Source of the DNA: Dehalococcoidia bacterium
Lineage (GTDB): Bacteria > Chloroflexota > Dehalococcoidia > GIF9 > AB-539-J10
Assembly: GCA_029859145.1 (NCBI GenBank)
Contig: JAOUDT010000031.1
Location: 1 to 10,124, forward strand
DNA: 10,124 nucleotides
Direction: 5' to 3'
The position numbers and the translations under genes were made by a program. Under the pieces are notes generated by a model. That model was not told the origin of the DNA. It saw only the letters and a program-made list of their open reading frames with translations, and ran no database searches. Below are positions 1 to 5,659 of this stretch, one piece after another. Numbering within the stretch: position 1 is the first letter of the stretch; each line of letters opens with the position of its first letter.

Positions 1-81
1 ACCGAAGTGCCTTTTCAGCCCACCAATGGCAGGCCGGTTTACTGCAGCGATTGCTACAGCAAAGTCAGACCGAGCAGATAA
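1..81 (+). CDS. C-terminal end of a CxxC-x17-CxxC-type zinc-ribbon protein (partial)
   Basis: The first 26 codons are open in frame 1 and end in TAA. The residues read EVPFQPTNGRPVYCSDCYSK followed by a short basic tail. The pattern VPFxPxxGRPVYCxDC is what I know as the second half of the small zinc-ribbon domain annotated as CxxC-x17-CxxC, in which the first CxxC pair lies just upstream, here outside the window. Such proteins are thought to bind zinc and possibly nucleic acid, but their role is not established. The basic end (KVRPSR) fits. Only the tail is visible, so the length and the start cannot be judged. A hairpin terminator follows within about 25 bases. Confidence 0.72.
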   Translation, partial: TEVPFQPTNGRPVYCSDCYSKVRPSR

Positions 82-104
82 GGCCGGTTTGGCCGCAGCA
101 CTTG

Positions 105-138
105 CAGGGGCCCGGGATACCCGGCCCCTGTGCGTTTC
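105..138 (+). terminator. Hairpin terminator after the zinc-ribbon gene
   Basis: CAGGGGCC-C-GGG, a three-base ATA loop and CCCGGCCCCTG pair over 11 bp with one bulged C (105-130), followed by TGCGTTTCTAT. The stem is very GC-rich and the T-run short. It lies between two convergent genes. Confidence 0.6.
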
Positions 139-222
139 TATAATGTGGTGATATATTGTCTCAATGACAGTCTCCATTTGTTCCGGGGCGTAATACATAG
201 AACACATGATTTGTAGCAGGCG

Positions 223-258
223 TAGCCGGCACGGTGCCCCTGGAGTGCTGCCGTGCTA
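223..258 (-). terminator. Hairpin directly after the membrane protein stop codon
   Basis: On the plus strand TAGC-CGGCA (223-231) is complementary to TGCCG-T-GCTA (249-258), with one bulged base and a 17-base loop. Read on the minus strand the stem begins at the base right after the TGA stop at 259-261. It has no clear T-run, so it may be an mRNA 3' stem or a factor-dependent terminator. An inner palindrome GGCACGGTGCC (228-238) gives an alternative fold. Confidence 0.35.
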
Positions 259-1002
259 TCAGGTTACTATGGGGGATTGCTGTTCCTGGAACGGATGCGT
301 TCTCAGAACCAGCGAGAAAAGGAAGGGATATCTGGATTTCAGGTGCTGAACATAATCTAGCCATTCACTGGCCAGGTGGTCATACAGCCTTCGGATATCA
401 CCGGCAATGTGCTCCAGGTCCTTGTCGGGGAGATCAATAAGCGTTGGTCTTACCGCAAGCTCTTCATCCAGATGGGTAACCGCCCAGAGCAGGTCGGTAA
501 AACGGTCGTGCTCCAGCAAGCTGGGATTCTCGAGCAGAGTCAGCAGGAACTCTCGCTTCTCCTCCAGGAAAGCTTTTAGCCTGCCGAGGTCTATCTTTCG
601 GCAGTCAACCTCGACTTTGAGGTGGTGCGCAAATTTGACGGCTTCTTGGAAATCCTTCTTTGTCCAGCTCTCAGCAACGTTCAGGTGCCTGGAAATCTCC
701 AGACGGTTATCGAAATGTTTGATGAGGTCTTGAAGGAGGTAGTTGCCCAGTTCGCTGAAGAAAGCTCCCACCACCATATTCAATTTCTCCAGCTTGGCTT
801 GCATCTCTCGGCGGGCCAGGAGGCGCTCGATGATAACCACCACTAATAGAACCTGCAGCGGCAGGAAGGCAAGGTCACCGACCATATAGATGAATATGTG
901 GCGAACATCGCGAAAAATGAGGTAATGAACGAGATATAGAATTCCCGAAAGCGCCACGAACCCAATAGCCAGGTACACAACAAATGAGAAACGCTTCTTC
1001 AT
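259..1002 (-). CDS. Unnamed two-helix membrane protein with a long helical cytoplasmic domain
   Basis: Predicted 247 residues. Two hydrophobic segments are visible, about residues 7-29 and 39-60. The second is followed by a positively charged stretch (ERLLARREMQAK) that suggests the rest faces the cytoplasm. Residues 65-230 are rich in Leu, Glu, Lys and Arg and look helical, with an acidic-aromatic stretch near 160-185 (FTDLLWAVTHLDEEL). The end carries YPFLFSLVLRTHPF. I do not recognise a named domain; the layout resembles membrane-anchored regulatory proteins but no catalytic motif is evident. The ATG at 1002 is preferred over the TTG at 1014 because GAAGGG sits 12 bases before the ATG but directly abuts the TTG. 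The gene has its own promoter at 1062-1090, is divergent from the protease gene, and ends in a hairpin. Confidence 0.75.
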   Translation of the reverse strand: MKKRFSFVVYLAIGFVALSGILYLVHYLIFRDVRHIFIYMVGDLAFLPLQVLLVVVIIERLLARREMQAKLEKLNMVVGAFFSELGNYLLQDLIKHFDNRLEISRHLNVAESWTKKDFQEAVKFAHHLKVEVDCRKIDLGRLKAFLEEKREFLLTLLENPSLLEHDRFTDLLWAVTHLDEELAVRPTLIDLPDKDLEHIAGDIRRLYDHLASEWLDYVQHLKSRYPFLFSLVLRTHPFQEQQSPIVT

Positions 1003-1061
1003 GTCAATCGTCAACCCTTCAAGTAGTAGAGATGTGCAACATAGTCCAGTGCTGCTTGCAT

Positions 1062-1090
1062 ATTATAGTGACATTGCTGGCATCGGACAA
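1062..1090 (-). promoter_or_regulatory. Sigma70-type promoter for the membrane protein gene
   Basis: On the minus strand TTGTCC (1085-1090), 17 bases, then a perfect TATAAT (1062-1067). It predicts a 5' leader of about 50 bases before the ATG at 1002. Spacing is ideal and the -35 matches TTGACA at 4 of 6 positions. Confidence 0.65.
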
Positions 1091-1100
1091 TAGGCGTTCT

Positions 1101-1148
1101 GGGGACACGATACCCTATTTGCAGTAGGCCTGATTGGTATTGTCTCCC
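1101..1148. repeat. Imperfect inverted repeat behind the minus-strand promoter
   Basis: GGGGACACGATACC (1101-1114) is nearly complementary to GGTATTGTCTCCC (1136-1148), with the two-base CG bulge and one extra base. Inside, CCTA (1114-1117) pairs with TAGG (1125-1128) around a seven-base loop. The dyad lies about 10 bases upstream of the minus-strand -35 box, a position suited to a regulator site. No known binding motif was recognised. Confidence 0.4.
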
Positions 1149-1182
1149 TGTGATCCGACGTCGTCTGAACCAGATTATCAAA

Positions 1183-1218
1183 GGCGGAAATGCATTCATC
1201 TTTTTGCATTTGGAGGCC
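1183..1218. repeat. Stem-loop in the divergent intergenic region
   Basis: AAATGCA (1188-1194) and TGCATTT (1205-1211) are perfect 7-base inverted arms around a ten-base loop. The outer GGC (1183-1185) and GCC (1216-1218) can extend the stem across a small internal loop. No gene is supported around it, and its function is unknown. Confidence 0.4.
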
Positions 1219-1314
1219 ATTGGAAGAGTGCACAATCCATCGACATGTTCAGCGACGTCTCGTGAAACCGCGTTGAGTCGTGGCCATTGTAAGGTAAAGT
1301 GAAGATGAATCATG

Positions 1315-1343
1315 TTGACCAGTTCGGAATTGGGGCGTATTAT
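1315..1343 (+). promoter_or_regulatory. Sigma70-type promoter for the secreted protease
   Basis: TTGACC (1315-1320), 17 bases, then TATTAT (1338-1343). Both boxes match consensus at 5 of 6 positions with ideal spacing. Transcription would begin near 1350 and leave a leader of about 280 bases before the protease ATG at 1631. No better promoter was seen closer to the gene. Confidence 0.6.
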
Positions 1344-1346
1344 ACG
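1336..1346. promoter_or_regulatory. Palindrome overlapping the protease -10 box (candidate operator)
   Basis: CGTATTATACG is a perfect 5+1+5 palindrome that contains the whole -10 hexamer of the 1315-1343 promoter. A protein bound here would compete with RNA polymerase. It is short and AT-rich at its centre, so chance is possible. Confidence 0.3.
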
Positions 1347-1349
1347 TAG

Positions 1350-1630
1350 TAGTAGAATATTCAGTGTGTCAATTAGGAATCACAATCGCCGTAAATAATC
1401 GAACTAGTAGTCGGGGAGGGGATGTGTGATTGTGACCCGACAAGGCGTGGGCCGTCTTTGAAGAGGTGCTGAGGCGGCAGCTTCAGCTGGTGACTTGAGG
1501 ACGGATGACCAATAGTGAAACAGACCTCAGAAAGGCCGGTTTTGCGTTATGAGAGGGGGTGATAATCAACAAACCAGAGAATAGAGATGGGTAGAGAAGA
1601 TAATGCGATTTCGTTGAGTAAGGAGGAAAT
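1350..1630 (+). other. Long 5' leader of the protease mRNA, possibly structured
   Basis: About 280 bases without a supported gene separate the predicted start of transcription from the protease ATG. Complementary segments include TCACAATC (1380-1387) with GATTGTGA (1428-1435), TCGGG (1411-1415) with CCCGA (1436-1440), and GCTGA with TCAGC near 1468-1487. Several of these adjoin or compete, as alternative RNA folds would. I recognise no known riboswitch class. The leader ends in a strong AGGAGG (1621-1626), four bases before the ATG. Confidence 0.35.
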
Positions 1631-3763
1631 ATGCTTAAAGGAAAGTATTGCCGAATTGCAGTGGTGATGTCTGTTGTGTCTCTTTTACTGGTTGCCATGC
1701 TGCCCATGGCGACGAATGTGTTGGCAGCACAACCGAAGATGCCGGCAGGTTTGATCGCGGTCGATGTGGACCCCTATTACAAGGCACTAGATCAAGAAGC
1801 TGCGTCCGCCAAAATCGTGGGTGACACAGCAAAGGCGGCGGCTTCATTAGAAGCAGCCAAGGCGTCTTTGTCTGGCTCTGCTGTTGGTGAAGGTGATGTA
1901 AGGATGCTTTACGGCGACGGCTGGCAGAACTTTACGCTGAAAGCTATAGGCGGTAACGCAGAAATCTGGTTGGCCAACAACCTCAGTTACCCTGAGGGAG
2001 ACCCCAGGCCAACACCGGTGGTGACTCAGGAACAAATAGATTACATGCTGACGGAGTTTAACGACACTATATATCCCAGCAACACTAACTATTTCGGTTT
2101 CACGAATGACCGGAATGGCACAGGGGGCTTGTTCTCCAGCTGGGGCTATGACTGGTATGAAACCGATAATCCGCAGCGCGTAATGATTCTGATCTTCAAC
2201 ATAATCGATGAATCATATTACGACCCCGAATATCCCTTCTTTGTGGGTGGTTACTTCTGGCCGGAAATGAATGATTACTATGCTGACCGCAATATCATTC
2301 ACATCGACTCACATGACTGGGCGAACCGGGTGGGACCGGATGTCGCACGCCCATATAATTATGAGGGCACGATTGCCCATGAATACGAGCATGCCATTCA
2401 CTACGATCACGACCCTGACGAGGCATCCTGGGTGGATGAAGGAATGGCTGACCTTTCCGGCTATTTTGCCGGTTACGGGCACGCAGAGGACCATCTGGCC
2501 TACTACATGGTTTATCACCGGACCTCCCTAACCAACTGGGGAAACGCACTGGAAGACTACGGAGAGAGCTATTTATTCCAGTTATATCTTAACGAAAACT
2601 TCGGAGGACCGGACTTCATCAAAGCGCTGGTTGATGAGCAGGCCAATGGTATCGAAGGCATCGAGAACCAGCTTGCATCTTCTAACTACACCGTTTCTTT
2701 CGATGATATATATCGCGACTGGACGCTGGCAAATTATCTGGACGATACGACATTAACTGGAGATTCGGGAGCTCAACTGGGCTATGATGCTCTGGATATA
2801 CCGTCCAGCGACACCTGGGGATACTCAATACAGTGGAGCATCAAGAACTATTATGGCTCGGACAACCAGGGCAACCTGCCCATCCCGCGCTACTGGGGCG
2901 GCTATAAATCGGGTACCGTCCAGTATCCGATAGGCAGCATCGCCCCCTATGCCCCAATGTACCTGACCTACAAAGGCTTCCAACCCGAGCTTATCTCGAA
3001 CTTCAGGGGAGAAGGTTCCTCGGGCATAGTGCCACATGAGGGGAACTACGAACTATATGGTGGACGTGCTGCCCTCCTGTTTAATGAGTGCACACTGGAT
3101 GACGCGGTCGCCCTGGGGGCCAATGCCGAACTCAGCTTCTGGACGTGGTACGAAATAGAAGACCTCTGGGACTTCGGTTTTGTGCAGATATCCACTGACG
3201 GAGGCTCGACCTGGGCCAGTCTGAACAATAGCGACACGACGTCGGACCACGACCCCGACGCCATTGGGACTGTAACAGACAACCTGCCCGGCTTTACAGG
3301 CAGCAGTGGAGGCTGGGTGCAGGAGACATTTGACCTGAGCGCATACGAGGGCGAGTCCGTCTTAATTCGCTTTCTCTACGTGACAGACTGGGCAACCGAA
3401 TATACAGGCTTCTTCGTTGATGAAATCGCTATCACCGATGACAGCGGTACGCCCTTCGCCGACGGGTTGGAGTCAGGCAGCGACAACTGGGTCCTCGACG
3501 GGTGGCAATGGACCAGTGGGCTAGTTGACAACGATTGGCAGCTGACCTTCATCAATCCGCTGTATGTGAAAGGCAAGTTAATGGAATACCAGATTCAGAA
3601 CAGTTCCATGTTTACCGCGGGTGACTACCAGTATGACCTGACACAACTGAATACACTGGCGCTGGGCAGCGATGTTGTTACGATAATCGTAAGCAACCAC
3701 CAGCCCGAGGACCGGAGCTTTGCGTCCGGATATTTGCTGCTCGTTGAGAAGGGCACCGCCTAG
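1631..3763 (+). CDS. Secreted zinc metalloprotease, immune inhibitor A-like
   Basis: This 710-residue exported protease should hydrolyse proteins outside the cell. Residues 1-33 form a signal peptide: a basic start (MLKGKYCR), a hydrophobic core and a likely cut after LAA. The catalytic helix carries HEYEH at 250-254, and WVDEG at 267-271 supplies Glu270 as probable third zinc ligand, an HExxH plus downstream Glu arrangement. Residues about 455-630 resemble the C-terminal beta-sandwich of immune inhibitor A proteases: ELSFWTWYEIE, VQISTDGGSTW, PGFTGSSGGWVQETFDLS and GFFVDEIAI. An Asp-rich loop (SDHDPDA, 538-544) may bind calcium. Family knowledge links this module to secreted proteases that digest host or environmental protein. 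The start is secure: AGGAGG lies four bases upstream. The gene has its own promoter and terminator, so it is probably monocistronic. It has no LPxTG or other sortase signal. Confidence 0.88.
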   Translation: MLKGKYCRIAVVMSVVSLLLVAMLPMATNVLAAQPKMPAGLIAVDVDPYYKALDQEAASAKIVGDTAKAAASLEAAKASLSGSAVGEGDVRMLYGDGWQNFTLKAIGGNAEIWLANNLSYPEGDPRPTPVVTQEQIDYMLTEFNDTIYPSNTNYFGFTNDRNGTGGLFSSWGYDWYETDNPQRVMILIFNIIDESYYDPEYPFFVGGYFWPEMNDYYADRNIIHIDSHDWANRVGPDVARPYNYEGTIAHEYEHAIHYDHDPDEASWVDEGMADLSGYFAGYGHAEDHLAYYMVYHRTSLTNWGNALEDYGESYLFQLYLNENFGGPDFIKALVDEQANGIEGIENQLASSNYTVSFDDIYRDWTLANYLDDTTLTGDSGAQLGYDALDIPSSDTWGYSIQWSIKNYYGSDNQGNLPIPRYWGGYKSGTVQYPIGSIAPYAPMYLTYKGFQPELISNFRGEGSSGIVPHEGNYELYGGRAALLFNECTLDDAVALGANAELSFWTWYEIEDLWDFGFVQISTDGGSTWASLNNSDTTSDHDPDAIGTVTDNLPGFTGSSGGWVQETFDLSAYEGESVLIRFLYVTDWATEYTGFFVDEIAITDDSGTPFADGLESGSDNWVLDGWQWTSGLVDNDWQLTFINPLYVKGKLMEYQIQNSSMFTAGDYQYDLTQLNTLALGSDVVTIIVSNHQPEDRSFASGYLLLVEKGTA

Positions 3764-3784
3764 AGGTAGGGAAATCCGAACAAC

Positions 3785-3816
3785 AAGAGGGGGGTGTTGA
3801 GAGACATCCCCCTCTT
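3785..3816 (+). terminator. Strong hairpin terminator after the protease
   Basis: AAGAGGGGGGTGT and ACATCCCCCTCTT pair over 13 bp with one G-T wobble around a six-base loop (TGAGAG), starting 21 bases after the TAG stop. The trailing T-run is short (TTTGT). The stem strength makes termination likely. Confidence 0.75.
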
Positions 3817-3853
3817 TGTCCAATCGGTGACCGGTCGATGATGCCCGTTAACT

Positions 3854-4132
3854 ATGAGAGAATTCCTGAAACCGGATTGGAGAAGACTACTGACCACCCT
3901 GATTCTCTTGGGTCTGACATACCTCTACAAGGTGAACTGTTCAGCCGGAGGCGTGTTTATGTGCGAAGCTTAGGGGTTTCCGGCTTCTTACTTTCGCATG
4001 TCTAGCGGCGATTTCGTTTATCACCCCGAGTATTCTGTTTTGTGGGTGGGGCTGGTAATAGATTTAGTCTTCTGGTATGTTGTTTCCTCCGCAATGGTCT
4101 TTGCCCTTATGCGGTTGAGGAAGCGGCCTTAA
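3854..4132 (+). pseudogene. Small two-helix membrane protein gene interrupted by an in-frame TAG
   Basis: A 92-codon frame runs from ATG 3854 to TAA 4130-4132 and is broken only by TAG at 3971-3973 (codon 40). Before it: MREFLKPDWRRLLTTLILLG, then LTYLYKVNCSAGGVFMCEA, with a membrane helix around residues 11-26. After it, in the same frame: GFPASYFRMSSGDFVYHPEY, then SVLWVGLVIDLVFWYVVSSA and MVFALMRLRKRP, a second helix with a basic end. Both parts read as one small membrane protein, as in many short bacterial proteins with a GFPxxY stretch between two helices. An in-frame TGA at 3839-3841 rules out an earlier start, and no strong ribosome binding site is visible. TAG is an ordinary stop in neighbouring genes, so readthrough is unlikely. 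A nonsense mutation or a base-calling error are the main explanations; ATG 3998 could give a 44-residue product. Confidence 0.62.
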
Positions 4133-4264
4133 CGGGGCGTGCTCTAGTTCGTCTTGTCCCCCGGCGCTTTCTGAACCGAATTAACCAATGGGGAACGGGG
4201 CCTATCTTTTCCGGCTAGGAAGTTCATCAGATACAGACCTTGCCAACAGATGGGATGTGATTCA

Positions 4265-4298
4265 TGTCTTGACCTTGGCATTAAAGTGGAGTAAATTC
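4265..4298 (+). promoter_or_regulatory. Promoter block upstream of tdh-kbl, copied from the alanine dehydrogenase gene
   Basis: TTGACC (4269-4274), 17 bases, TAAATT (4292-4297). The 34-base block is identical to 7024-7057 except for two adjacent bases within the -35 hexamer (CC here, TT there). Here the change makes the -35 closer to consensus. The next intact gene is tdh, so this is its probable promoter, with a leader of about 300 bases made of pseudogene. Confidence 0.65.
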
Positions 4299-4340
4299 AA
4301 TGGCTGAATTCTCTATAGTAGCCATCGAATTCATCAACCT

Positions 4341-4579
4341 ATGCCTACATTATTGTTAGATAGAGACGCGATCAAGCCTCTGACGAAGATCTCCGACGTC
4401 ATCAATCCAGTGGATGAGGCTTTCAGGACGTGCGGAGAGTGCAGAGGGGGTGCCGGTCAGAACATAGATGGCCGTTGACAAGGGTGATTCCAGGGCGATG
4501 CCGGCCGCCTTGCGCTGGCGTGAAGGCGTGAAGATGGGTAAACGTACCCCCAGAGAATCCATATCGTGGTCTACCTTCG
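4341..4579 (+). pseudogene. Truncated, frameshifted copy of the alanine dehydrogenase/OCD family gene
   Basis: The first 34 codons (MPTLLLDRDAIKPLTKISDV then INPVDEAFRTCGEC) match the gene at 7100 at 22 of 34 residues. Alignment then needs a two-base deletion near codons 34-46, which brings TGA into frame at 4476-4478. Beyond it homology resumes in another frame (VDKGDSRAMPAAL against VEHGDFRAMPAAL), and a one-base insertion follows near 4530 (AAGATGGGTAAA against AAGTGGGTAAA). Similarity ends at CTACCTTCG, 4571-4579, matching 7331-7339. The ribosome binding site before the intact copy (GGGAGG) is absent here. About three quarters of the gene is missing and tdh begins 22 bases later. It cannot make the enzyme. 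It is probably left from a tandem duplication followed by deletion, and now serves only as promoter and leader. Confidence 0.85.
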
Positions 4580-4601
4580 ATCTGGAAGGCGGTGGAAACC
4601 G

Positions 4602-5645
4602 ATGAAAGCGATAGTCAAAACTCGAAGAGAGCCAGGTGCCGAACTTGTTGACATGAGTGTACCCAAGCCTGGAGCTGATGAAGTTCTGGTGAAGCTGATG
4701 GCCGGGTCCATCTGCGGCACAGACGTCCATATATATTCCTGGGATTCCGGCGCGCAGGTTTACATCAAGGACGTTCCCCAGGTGCTGGGTCATGAATTCG
4801 CGGGCACGATTGTCGAACTGGGAAAAGCAGTTACGAAATTTAGAATTGGTGACTATGTTTCGGCAGAGACCCATATCTACTGCGGAAAGTGCGTTCAGTG
4901 CCTGAACGATCAAAGGCATATCTGCGAGACAGGGAGAATCTTCGGACTGACCTGTGACGGCTGCTTTGCCGAGTATTTCACCGTTCCCGAGCGAGTCCTG
5001 TGGAAGAACAATTCGCAACTGTCACCGGAGATCGCCGCCATCCAGGAGCCTCTGGGCAACGCTGTGTATTGTGCCCTGGGAGATTACGACAAGAACCTTG
5101 AAAAAAAGAGCGTGTTCATCATTGGCGACGGCCCGACCGCGATAATGGCTGCCGGTGTCGCAAAGGCCGAAGGAGCTCGCTTGGTCATTATTCTGGGGCG
5201 ACACGACAAAAGGATGGAAATGGCAAGAAAGATGGGCGCTGACCGGACACTAAAGGATGGCCAGGGAACTGAGGAAATCATCTGCGATATTACTGGCGGC
5301 AAGGGGTTTGACGTGGTTCTGGAAATGGCTGGCAGTCCGGAAGCTGTCAAGCTTGCTCTCAGGTGGACCCGGATTGGCGGCAGGATGTCCGCTTTCGGCA
5401 TTCACGGGGAACCATTCGTAATAGATAACTACGGTCAGTATGTGAGGAGTGGGAAGAAGATCCTTCCCATATCCGGGCGATTGATCTGGCGGACATGGGA
5501 AGAAGTGCATCGATTGTTGGAGTCTGGCAGCCTGGACGTCTCCCCCGTTATCACCCACAAGATGCCTCTCCATGAGTTCGAAAGGGGATTCGGTCTCATG
5601 ACTCAAAGGCCGAAGGTTTCAGGGAAGGTCATTTTGATTCCTTAG
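4602..5645 (+). CDS. tdh: L-threonine 3-dehydrogenase (zinc-dependent MDR family)
   Basis: Oxidises L-threonine to 2-amino-3-oxobutyrate with NAD(P)+ in the cytoplasm; the product goes to Kbl, encoded next. The 347 residues compare with 341 in E. coli Tdh. Catalytic zinc ligands and proton relay are visible as SICGTDVHIY (Cys38, Thr40, His43) and GHE (His64, Glu65). The structural zinc site is Cys94, Cys97, Cys100 and Cys108. The Tdh-typical stretch after the catalytic Cys (HIYSWDSGAQ) and EPLGNAV (149-155) support this identity over other alcohol dehydrogenases. The nucleotide fold starts at FIIGDGPTA (172-180). Oddly, the end of its second strand is GRHDKR (199-204), without the acidic residue that selects NAD, so NADP use is possible. 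ATG 4602 is chosen: it gives the family N-terminus and GGTGG lies six bases upstream. A GTG at 4566 lies in the pseudogene. Confidence 0.88.
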   Translation: MKAIVKTRREPGAELVDMSVPKPGADEVLVKLMAGSICGTDVHIYSWDSGAQVYIKDVPQVLGHEFAGTIVELGKAVTKFRIGDYVSAETHIYCGKCVQCLNDQRHICETGRIFGLTCDGCFAEYFTVPERVLWKNNSQLSPEIAAIQEPLGNAVYCALGDYDKNLEKKSVFIIGDGPTAIMAAGVAKAEGARLVIILGRHDKRMEMARKMGADRTLKDGQGTEEIICDITGGKGFDVVLEMAGSPEAVKLALRWTRIGGRMSAFGIHGEPFVIDNYGQYVRSGKKILPISGRLIWRTWEEVHRLLESGSLDVSPVITHKMPLHEFERGFGLMTQRPKVSGKVILIP

Positions 5646-5649
5646 CGAT

Positions 5650-5654
5650 GGAGG
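5650..5654 (+). promoter_or_regulatory. Ribosome binding site that fixes the kbl start
   Basis: GGAGG sits five bases before ATG 5660. It lies inside the extra codons that an upstream ATG at 5648 would add, and nothing similar precedes 5648, so 5660 is the likely start. Confidence 0.7.
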
Positions 5655-5659
5655 CAAGT

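Noticed and set aside
1011..1313. A 100-codon minus-strand frame overlapping the start of the membrane protein gene by TTGA
   Set aside because: It has no ribosome binding site, its composition is unlike a protein, and the promoter at 1062-1090 lies inside it. The apparent stop-start overlap depends on a TTG start that I reject.
31..1542. The 10-mer AGGCCGGTTT present three times (31-40, 81-90, 1533-1542)
   Set aside because: The copies share no flanking sequence or common placement relative to genes; one is coding and two are not. It is probably chance in GC-rich sequence.
4566..4601. A GTG start that would lengthen Tdh by 12 residues
   Set aside because: The first part of it lies in the tail of the pseudogene copy, the extra residues do not fit the Tdh family N-terminus, and ATG 4602 has a better-placed ribosome binding site.
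4356..5018. A 220-codon open frame on the minus strand
   Set aside because: It runs antisense across the pseudogene and the first part of tdh, without a ribosome binding site or protein-like domains.
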